Below the pieces are notes generated by a model. It had not been told where the DNA came from. It was given only the letters and a program-made list of their open reading frames with translations, and searched no databases. From Corynebacterium jeddahense (GTDB lineage: Bacteria; Actinomycetota; Actinomycetes; Mycobacteriales; Mycobacteriaceae), in assembly GCF_028609865.1 (NCBI RefSeq), contig NZ_CP063194.1, positions 1,240,001 to 1,304,000 on the forward strand: a stretch of DNA of 64,000 nucleotides, written 5' to 3'. Both the position numbers and the translations under genes were made by a program. Of the stretch, positions 57,738 through 64,000 are shown piece after piece; the first letter of the stretch is position 1; every line of letters starts with the position of its first letter.

Positions 57738-58724
57738 GTGGCGGAGCTCGTCGAGAAGCATGATGCCCTCTTGCTCGACCTGGACGGCACCGTGTGGTCC
57801 GGAGGCGAGGCGATCCCGCACGCGGTGGAGGCGATCGAGGCGTCCGGTCTGCGGGCGATGTACGTGACCAATAACGCGTCGCGGAGTGCCGCAGACGTCG
57901 CTGAGCGGCTGCGCGACATCGGGCTGGCAGCCAGCGAGGAGGACGTGCTCACGTCCGCGATGGCGGCGCTCGGCCTCGCGAAGGGCCGGCTGGAGGCGGG
58001 GGATCCGGTGCTCGTGGTGGGCGCCGATTCGTTCAAGCAGCTGGTGCGGGACGCGGGGTACGCCGTGGTTGAGAGCGCGGACGACCACCCGAAGGTGGTG
58101 CTGCACGGGCACAACCTGGAAACCGGCTGGCGCGAGCTGTCCGAGGCCGCGCTGGCGATCCAGCGCGGGGCGGTGTACCTCGCCTCGAACCTGGATACGA
58201 CGCTGCCGATGGAGCGCGGCCTCATGGTGGGTAATGGGTCGATGGTGGCGGCGGTGACGTCGGCAACCGGGGTCACGCCCGAGGCAGCGGGTAAGCCGGG
58301 GCCGGCGATGTTCCATCAGGCCGCAGAGCTGGCCGGCGCGGGGAGCCCGCTCGCGGTCGGGGACCGGCTCGACACCGACATCGCCGGGGGCGTCGCGGCC
58401 GGGATGCCCACGCTGCACGTGCTCACCGGGGTGTCCGGTCCGCAGGCGCTCCTCGAGGCGCCCGAGAACCAGCGGCCGACCTACATCGGGGCGGATCTGC
58501 GATCGCTTGGCGCCGACCCGGGCGAGCTCCGGCCGCGCCCGCAGGGGGGCTTTACCGCCCGTGTGGACGGGGACGCGGTCGTGCTCGACGGCGGCGATGC
58601 AGGCGCAGGCCTGCTCGAAGCGGTCCGCACCGCGGTGTCCGCAGCGTGGGACTCCGGCGCGCGCGTCGAACGCGTGCGCGCAGCGTCGGAGGTCGCCGAA
58701 GCCGCCCTCGAGCACTGGTGGTGA
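57738..58724 (+). CDS. HAD-IIA family phosphatase
   Basis: 328 residues. Catalytic nucleophile in LLLDLDGTVW, motif II YVTNNASRS, Lys in AAGKPGPAMF and acidic motif SPLAVGDRLDTDIAGG. The IIA cap domain sits between motifs II and III. Family members hydrolyse small phosphates such as p-nitrophenyl phosphate or glycerol phosphate; the substrate here is unknown. The C-terminal 90 residues after the core are extra. GTG start, 5 bp after the TPR-like gene. Confidence 0.9.
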   Translation: MAELVEKHDALLLDLDGTVWSGGEAIPHAVEAIEASGLRAMYVTNNASRSAADVAERLRDIGLAASEEDVLTSAMAALGLAKGRLEAGDPVLVVGADSFKQLVRDAGYAVVESADDHPKVVLHGHNLETGWRELSEAALAIQRGAVYLASNLDTTLPMERGLMVGNGSMVAAVTSATGVTPEAAGKPGPAMFHQAAELAGAGSPLAVGDRLDTDIAGGVAAGMPTLHVLTGVSGPQALLEAPENQRPTYIGADLRSLGADPGELRPRPQGGFTARVDGDAVVLDGGDAGAGLLEAVRTAVSAAWDSGARVERVRAASEVAEAALEHWW

Positions 58725-58897
58725 GCGCGATGCCAGCTCCGAAGCCGCGCGACCCCCGCGCCCCGCGCGTCAGCGCCGAGGATCTCACCCGGGCTGTCGA
58801 GGCGATCCTCGCCGAACCAGCCGAGGACCTCGCCGCGGAAGCGGACCAACTCAGCCGCGCCCACGCCGTGCTCCACGACGCGCTGCAAGACCGCTAG
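58721..58897 (+). CDS. 58-aa conserved hypothetical protein
   Basis: GTG 58721 overlaps the HAD stop (GTGA), giving 58 residues; ATG 58730 would give 55. Sequence VSAEDLTRAVEAILAEPAED then AHAVLHDALQDR is amphipathic helix. A protein of this size is found at the same place between the HAD gene and tlyA in related genomes. No function is known. Confidence 0.75.
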   Translation: MSAMPAPKPRDPRAPRVSAEDLTRAVEAILAEPAEDLAAEADQLSRAHAVLHDALQDR

Positions 58898-58927
58898 ACC
58901 AAGACCGCTAGACCAAGACCGCTAACC
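58886..58927 (+). repeat. 14-bp tandem repeat containing the stop codon of the 58-aa gene
   Basis: CAAGACCGCTAGAC starts at 58886, 58900 and 58914 (last copy ends AACC). Each unit carries the Asp-Arg codons and TAG of the upstream gene. Confidence 0.8.
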
Positions 58928-58944
58928 ACCCGAAAGGAGGCACG

Positions 58945-59769
58945 ATGGCACCGAAGCGCACACGGCTCGACGCCGAGCTCGTCCGGCGCAAGATCGCGCG
59001 GTCGCGGGACCAGGCGCAGACCTGGATCAAGGAGGGCCGCGTCGAGGTGGCGGGGTTCGTGGCGACGAAGCCCGCGACGGTGGTCGAACCCGAGGTCTCC
59101 ATCAAGGTCAACACCGACGACGTCGACGACTGGGCGTCGCGCGGGGCCCACAAGCTCATTGGGGCGCTGGACGCGTTCGGGCCGGAGGGGCTTGTCGTCG
59201 CAAAGCGAAAAGCCCTCGACGCTGGCGCGTCGACGGGCGGGTTTACCGACGTGCTGCTCGCGCGCGGTGCGAGCGAGGTGGTCGCGGTGGATGTGGGGTA
59301 CGGCCAGCTCGTGTGGCGGCTGCAGAACGACGAGCGCGTGCGTGTGCTCGACCGCACGAACATCCGCAACCTCACCCCGGACATGATGGGCGGGCCGGCG
59401 GAGCTCATGGTGGGCGATCTGTCGTTCATCTCGCTGAAGCTCGTGCTGCCGGCGCTCGCCGACTGCATGGTTGACGGGGCGGACATGCTGCCGATGGTGA
59501 AGCCGCAGTTCGAGGTAGGCAAGGACCGGCTCGGCAGTGGCGGGGTCGTGCGCTCGCCGGAACTACGCGCGGAAGTCACGCTCGACGTCGCCCGCTTCGC
59601 CCAGACGCTCGGGCTGAGTGTGAAGGGCGCGGTGGCGTCCCCGCTGCCGGGCCCGAGCGGCAACGTGGAATACTTCCTGTGGCTGGTGAAGGACGGCGGG
59701 GAGCGGATGCTTGACCGCGGTGCCCTCGCCGAAACAATTGCCCGGGCAGTGGAGGAAGGACCGCAGTAG
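58945..59769 (+). CDS. tlyA: TlyA-family rRNA 2'-O-methyltransferase
   Basis: 274 residues. N-terminal S4 RNA-binding domain (RLDAELVRRKIARSRDQAQT) and FtsJ-type methyltransferase domain with SAM motif ALDAGASTGGFTDVLLARGA and catalytic-type Lys/Asp positions (DLSFISLKLVLP, MVKPQFEVG). In mycobacteria TlyA methylates 16S and 23S rRNA and its loss gives capreomycin resistance; hemolysin annotations are historical. GAAAGGAGG precedes ATG. Confidence 0.95.
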   Translation: MAPKRTRLDAELVRRKIARSRDQAQTWIKEGRVEVAGFVATKPATVVEPEVSIKVNTDDVDDWASRGAHKLIGALDAFGPEGLVVAKRKALDAGASTGGFTDVLLARGASEVVAVDVGYGQLVWRLQNDERVRVLDRTNIRNLTPDMMGGPAELMVGDLSFISLKLVLPALADCMVDGADMLPMVKPQFEVGKDRLGSGGVVRSPELRAEVTLDVARFAQTLGLSVKGAVASPLPGPSGNVEYFLWLVKDGGERMLDRGALAETIARAVEEGPQ

Positions 59770-59772
59770 CCG

Positions 59773-60693
59773 ATGACCACCGAATCCGACCGCGAAATCC
59801 TCCTCGTGCCGCACCTGTTCCGCTCGTCGAACATCGCCGCGGCGGCGCGGGCGGCGCAGCTGCTCACGGACGCTGGCATCGCCGTGCGGCTGCTCGAGCA
59901 GGAGCAGATGGAGGAGATTGAGACGAGCCCCGTGCTGTGCGGGCTGCGCAGGGCGCACGCGGACGACGCCGCGGCGGCGGGCTGCGAGCTCGTCTTGGTG
60001 CTCGGCGGCGACGGCACGTTCCTGCGCGCGGCGGGCTACGCGCGGGCCCAGGACATCCCCGTGCTGGGGATCAACCTCGGGCACGTCGGCTTCCTCGCAG
60101 AGGGCGACGCGGCGAGTTTGGAGACGGTGATCAACCAGGTCATCGACAGGTCGTACCGCGTCGTGGAGCGCATGACCATCGATGTCACGGTGACCGGCGA
60201 GGACGGCGAGGCCATCGGGCAGAGCTGGGCGCTCAACGAGTGCAGCGTGGAAAACACGGAACGCTCCCGGGTGCTGGATGCGACCCTCGAGGTGGACTTC
60301 CGCCCCGTGTCATCGTTTGGGTGCGACGGGGTGCTTATCTCCACCCCGACGGGCTCCACGGCCTACGCGTTCTCGGCCGGGGGGCCGGTGATGTGGCCGC
60401 AGCTCGACGCAATCCTCGTGGTGCCCAACAACGCGCACGCGCTGTTTGCGAAGCCGCTCGTCGTCTCGCCGAATTCGACGGTAGCGGTGGAGTCGGAGCC
60501 GCAGACGAGCGCCGCCACCGCCGTGATGGATGGCGTGCGGCGCCTGCCGGTGCCGCCCGGTTCCCGCGTCGAGGTGGTGCGGGGCGCACGTCCGGTGCGG
60601 TGGGTACGCTTGGACGACAGGCCGTTTACGGATCGGCTCGTGGACAAGTTCCAGCTGCCAGTGTCCGGCTGGCGCGGGCCGCGCGGCGTCTAG
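59773..60693 (+). CDS. nadK: NAD kinase
   Basis: 306 residues; makes NADP from NAD using ATP or polyphosphate. GGDGTFLRAAGYA and INLGHVGFLAEG are the substrate motifs, and NECSV plus SFGCDGVLISTPTGSTAYAFSAGGP complete the fold. Begins 3 bp after tlyA and lies in a tlyA-nadK-recN operon. Confidence 0.97.
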   Translation: MTTESDREILLVPHLFRSSNIAAAARAAQLLTDAGIAVRLLEQEQMEEIETSPVLCGLRRAHADDAAAAGCELVLVLGGDGTFLRAAGYARAQDIPVLGINLGHVGFLAEGDAASLETVINQVIDRSYRVVERMTIDVTVTGEDGEAIGQSWALNECSVENTERSRVLDATLEVDFRPVSSFGCDGVLISTPTGSTAYAFSAGGPVMWPQLDAILVVPNNAHALFAKPLVVSPNSTVAVESEPQTSAATAVMDGVRRLPVPPGSRVEVVRGARPVRWVRLDDRPFTDRLVDKFQLPVSGWRGPRGV

Positions 60694-60726
60694 CGCGGCG
60701 GCCGATGCAGACACCGACAGGGAGGC

Positions 60727-62463
60727 ATGTTGCTCGCTGAAATCGCGATTTCGAACCTCGGTGTGATCAGCCACGCCTCGGCGGAGTTTTCCCCCGGACT
60801 CACGGTGCTCACGGGCGAGACCGGCGCGGGCAAGACGATGGTGGTCACTGGCCTGCGGCTGCTCACCGGCGGCCGCGCGGACGCCTCCCGGGTGCGCACG
60901 GGCACCGACGGCGCGGTCGTCGAGGGCGCGTTTCACACGGGCGAGCTGCCGGAGGCGGCGCGCGAGGCGGTGCGCCGCATCGCCGAGGAGGCCGGCGCCG
61001 AGGCGGACGAGAACGGGGAGTACCTGGTCACCCGTTCGGTGAAGGCGACGGGCCGGTCAAGCGCCCACCTCGGCGGCCGCAAGGTGCCGGCGGCCACGCT
61101 CGCGGAGCTGTCCGCGGAGCTGCTCACTATCCACGGGCAGAACGATCAGCTCCGGCTGCTCGCCCCGGACCAGCAGCTCGCGGCGCTCGACCGGTTCGAC
61201 CCGGCGATCGCCGGCAAGCTCGAGGCCTACCGGGCCGCCTACACCGCGTGGCGGCTCGCGGCGAAGGATCTCAAGGAGCGCACGGAGAAGCGCCTCGAGC
61301 TCGCCCAGGAGCTCGACAGGCTCACGTTCGCGGTCGAGGAGATCGACGCCGTCGACCCGCAGCCCGGGGAGGACGCCGAGCTGGTGGCGGACATCAACCG
61401 GCTGCAGGACGTCGATGCGCTGCGCGAGGCGGCGGAGACCGCGCTCGCCGCGATCGACGGGGCAGACGCCGTGGGCGGCGGGGACGGTGGCGGCGAGGAG
61501 GAGCCGGCCTCCGACCTCGTGGGGCGCGCGCAGGCGGCGCTCGAGGGGGCGAGCGACGAGACGCTGCGCGAGCTCGGCGCGCGCCTCGGCGAGGTGGCGG
61601 GCCTGCTCGGCGATGTCTCGGCCGAACTCGGCAGCTACACCGCGAACCTCCCATCCGACCCGGGCGAGCTGGAGCGGATGCTCCAGCGGCAGCAGGAGAT
61701 CAAGTCGCTCACGCGCAAGTACGCCCCCGACGTCGAGGGTGTCATCGCGTGGCGCGCGAAGGCCGGGGCGCGGCTGGAAAAGATTGACACGTCCGAGGCG
61801 GCCGTCGAGAAGCTCAAGGCGAAGGTCGCGGAGCTGGAGCAAGCGATGCGCGCGAAGGCGGCGGCGCTGACGAAGGCGCGCGCGAAGGCCGCGAAGCAGC
61901 TCGGCGCCGCGGTCACCGAGGAGCTGCACGGGCTGGCCATGCCGAAGGCGCAGCTGCGTGTCGACGTCCGCGAGGCGCCGTTCGGCCGCGACGGCGCGGA
62001 CGAGGTGGAAATCCTCCTCGCGCAGAACGCATCGCTTGAGCCGAAACCGCTGGCCACCAGCGCGTCCGGCGGCGAGCTCTCGCGCGTCATGCTCGCCCTC
62101 GAGGTCATCTTGTCCGAGTCATCGAGCGGGGCGCCCCTCGTGTTCGACGAGGTGGACGCCGGTGTGGGCGGGCGCGCCGCCGTGGAGATCGGGCGGCGCC
62201 TCGCGCGGTTGGCGGGGCGCAACCAGGTGATCGTCGTCACGCACCTGCCCCAAGTCGCCGCGTACGCCGACACGCACCTGCACGTGTCCAAGGATGTCGG
62301 GGACGAGACCGTGACGTCCGGCGTCGCGGCGCTCGAGCCGGAGGCGCGCATCGAGGAGCTCGCGCGCATGATGGCGGGCATGGAGGACTCCGACACGGGG
62401 CGGGCCCACGCGGCGGAGCTGTTCGGGCGCGCCCGGCGCGAGGTGGCCGAATTGCGCGCCTAG
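60727..62463 (+). CDS. recN: DNA repair protein RecN
   Basis: 578-residue SMC-like ATPase for double-strand break repair. Walker A LTGETGAGKTMVVTGL (about residue 29), LLTIHGQNDQLRLL, long coiled coil from about 170 to 370, signature SASGGELSRVMLALEVI and Walker B PLVFDEVDAGVGG. A Gly/Glu-rich insertion GGGDGGGEEEP lies at about 250. GGAGG precedes ATG. Confidence 0.96.
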   Translation: MLLAEIAISNLGVISHASAEFSPGLTVLTGETGAGKTMVVTGLRLLTGGRADASRVRTGTDGAVVEGAFHTGELPEAAREAVRRIAEEAGAEADENGEYLVTRSVKATGRSSAHLGGRKVPAATLAELSAELLTIHGQNDQLRLLAPDQQLAALDRFDPAIAGKLEAYRAAYTAWRLAAKDLKERTEKRLELAQELDRLTFAVEEIDAVDPQPGEDAELVADINRLQDVDALREAAETALAAIDGADAVGGGDGGGEEEPASDLVGRAQAALEGASDETLRELGARLGEVAGLLGDVSAELGSYTANLPSDPGELERMLQRQQEIKSLTRKYAPDVEGVIAWRAKAGARLEKIDTSEAAVEKLKAKVAELEQAMRAKAAALTKARAKAAKQLGAAVTEELHGLAMPKAQLRVDVREAPFGRDGADEVEILLAQNASLEPKPLATSASGGELSRVMLALEVILSESSSGAPLVFDEVDAGVGGRAAVEIGRRLARLAGRNQVIVVTHLPQVAAYADTHLHVSKDVGDETVTSGVAALEPEARIEELARMMAGMEDSDTGRAHAAELFGRARREVAELRA

Positions 62464-62504
62464 CCCCGCGCGCCTCCCCGGTTCCGGCAGGTCAAGGATG
62501 CACA

Positions 62505-63734
62505 ATGGTGTGCATGACTGTTGCACCCCCCGCCGGAGAACCAACGATGGACCCCGCCGCCGGCACCTTGCGCGGCACGCTGCGCGACTGCACGCCGCAG
62601 GGCAAGGGCTTGGGGCGCCTCGGCGAGGGCGACATCGCGTTCGTTGACGCGCCCGACATGTCGCGTAGGCTCGCGGAACAGCTCGTCGCCCGCCGCCCCG
62701 CCGCGGTGGTCAACCTCGCGCCGTACTCCACCGGCACCCTGCCCACGTTCGGGCCGCATTTGCTTCTCGACGCCGGCGTTCCGCTCTTCGAGGCGGCCGG
62801 CAGCGGCATGCGCGCGAAGATCCGCGACGGCAAGAAGGTCACCGTGACGCCGGCGGGGGAGATCACCGTGGGGCGCAAGGCCGCCGGCACCGCGCAGCCG
62901 GTGACCCGCACGGAGGTCGACGCGACGTTCTCGCAGGCCCAGCGCGGCCTCGTGGAGAACATGGAGGCGTACTTCGGCAACACCATCGAGTTCATCCACT
63001 CCGAGGCGCCGCTGCTCATCGACGGCGTCGGCGCCCCGGAGCTCGGCGACATCATGGCCGAGCGCAAGGTCGTCGTCGTCTCGCCCGCGCCCGATACGCG
63101 CGAGCGTCTCGACGGGCTGAAGAACTTCATGCAGGAATACACCCCCGTCGTCATCGGCGTCGGCCAGGCGGCGAACACGCTCGCGGACATGGGCTACGCC
63201 CCCGACCTCATCGTCGGCGACCCGACCGATGTGGCCGCCGAGAACCTGCGCTCCGAGGCGAAGGTGATTCTGCCCGCGGAGCCGGACGGCTACGCCCCCG
63301 GGCTGGAGCGGATCCAGGACCTCGGCGTCGGGGCGATGACGTTTCCGGCCGCGACGGAATCCCCGACGGACCTGGCCATCCTGCTCGCGACGTTCCACGA
63401 CGCGGAAATGATTGTCACCGTCGGGCAGCCGGTGGAGCTCGACCGCATCTTCGCGGATTCCGCGAACGCGACCGGGACGCCGGCGACGGAACCGGCCGCG
63501 CTGCTGTCCCGGTTGAAGGCGGGGCGCAAGCTCGTGGACTCCACGGTGATCGAGCACCTGTACACCGTGGAGTCCGGCGCCGGCGTGGCCTGGGCCTGGG
63601 CGATCCTCGGCTTCCTCGTTGCGGCGGCCGCGGCGATCCTCATCGCTGGTCTCGGCGGCGACGGCAACTTCGCGGACAACCTCGTGGACACGTGGAACGC
63701 CATCGCAACCACCGTGCAGAGCTGGTTTAAATAG
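62505..63734 (+). CDS. steA: SteA-like cell separation protein
   Basis: 409 residues. A cytoplasmic domain related to thiamin pyrophosphokinase-like folds (NLAPYSTGTLPTFGPHLLLD, PDLIVGDPTDVAAENLRSEA) ends in one C-terminal membrane helix (VAWAWAILGFLVAAAAAILIAG) and a short outside tail. In Corynebacterium glutamicum the homologous gene is known as steA and acts with steB in the RipC/FtsEX cell separation pathway. ATG 62505 has AAGGA upstream; ATG 62514 is 7 nt after CACAAT and could be a leaderless start. Confidence 0.88.
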   Translation: MVCMTVAPPAGEPTMDPAAGTLRGTLRDCTPQGKGLGRLGEGDIAFVDAPDMSRRLAEQLVARRPAAVVNLAPYSTGTLPTFGPHLLLDAGVPLFEAAGSGMRAKIRDGKKVTVTPAGEITVGRKAAGTAQPVTRTEVDATFSQAQRGLVENMEAYFGNTIEFIHSEAPLLIDGVGAPELGDIMAERKVVVVSPAPDTRERLDGLKNFMQEYTPVVIGVGQAANTLADMGYAPDLIVGDPTDVAAENLRSEAKVILPAEPDGYAPGLERIQDLGVGAMTFPAATESPTDLAILLATFHDAEMIVTVGQPVELDRIFADSANATGTPATEPAALLSRLKAGRKLVDSTVIEHLYTVESGAGVAWAWAILGFLVAAAAAILIAGLGGDGNFADNLVDTWNAIATTVQSWFK

Positions 63735-63746
63735 GAGGGCCCGGCA

Positions 63747-64000
63747 ATGGCGAAGACGACTGGTAGGACCGGCCTGGTCACGGCGGGTTTCGGCTGGGGT
63801 GCGGCCCTCGGCATCGCCCTCGGCGCGCTCGTGCTCGCCCCGTCGATCCCGGGCACGGCGGACGTCGGGTTCGGCGACCACGCAAAGGGGGCGACCGCGG
63901 CCCAGGAGGCGGGGGACGACCCTGCGCTGCGCGACGCGCAGCAGCGCGCCGAGGCGGCGGAGGACCTGCTCGCCGAGGAGTCCGTCTCCATCGTGGCCGG
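63747..64000 (+). CDS. steB: SteB-like protein, 5' part (runs off window)
   Basis: First 84 residues only. ATG 63747 has AGGAGGG upstream. An N-terminal membrane helix (GFGWGAALGIALGALVLAP) is followed by an outside region with a coiled-coil start (ALRDAQQRAEAAEDLLAEES). Order steA-steB matches C. glutamicum and the mycobacterial pair whose second gene is called mctB. Confidence 0.85.
   Translation, partial: MAKTTGRTGLVTAGFGWGAALGIALGALVLAPSIPGTADVGFGDHAKGATAAQEAGDDPALRDAQQRAEAAEDLLAEESVSIVA

Overview
This window is chromosomal DNA from a high-GC actinobacterium, almost certainly a Corynebacterium. Three things support this. The gene order matches the conserved mycobacterial/corynebacterial block polA-rpsA-coaE-uvrB-usp-MBL hydrolase-uvrA-infC-rpmI-rplT-tsnR-like-pheST-argCJBDFRGH-tyrS-TPR gene-HAD hydrolase-tlyA-nadK-recN-steA-steB. 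The 16S/23S/5S genes have actinobacterial features. Many genes start directly on a -10 hexamer (leaderless), as is common in this order.

Region by region. 1-657: the 3' end of a tyrosine recombinase gene facing the 3' end of a tRNA with a CAA anticodon, which looks like one edge of an island lying to the left. 755-9821: polA, a YkvI-type membrane protein, rpsA, coaE, a DUF4259 protein and a bacterial choline/carnitine acyltransferase. 9890-17230: a peptide-type ABC transporter operon headed by an unusual XRE+TetR double-HTH regulator, next to an S33-type alpha/beta hydrolase. 17299-28207: a BASS-family transporter, uvrB, two universal stress proteins, a HelD-like helicase, a DoxX-like protein with a repeated basic tail, an MBL-fold hydrolase and uvrA. 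28208-33950: infC (AUC start, attenuated leader), rpmI, rplT, an EamA exporter that looks inserted, a SpoU methyltransferase, a Tat-lipoprotein intradiol-dioxygenase homologue and pheS. 33984-45078: pheT and the full arginine cluster argCJBDFRGH with an ARG-box-like palindrome on the argC promoter. 45117-49991: a membrane-anchored binding-protein-like gene, a lipoprotein with binding-protein and VWA domains, an XpaC-like membrane protein, a Trm112-like protein and tyrS. 49992-55900: a complete rrn operon with no spacer tRNA. 55901-56784: a gene-free stretch with 129-bp direct repeats and four copies of an 11-bp palindromic half-site. 56785-64000: a TPR-like protein, HAD-IIA phosphatase, 58-aa protein, tlyA, nadK, recN, steA and the start of steB.

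How the genes work together: most of the window is housekeeping (DNA repair by PolA, UvrA, UvrB and RecN; translation by RpsA, IF-3, L35, L20, PheST, TyrS and TlyA; cofactors by CoaE and NadK; arginine synthesis; cell separation by SteA/SteB). The accessory parts worth most attention are the XRE-TetR/ABC/carnitine acyltransferase block, the binding-protein/VWA/XpaC-like trio, and the repeat region behind the rrn operon. Start codons were chosen from ribosome binding sites or leaderless promoters; no database search was run, so family names rest on motif recognition.
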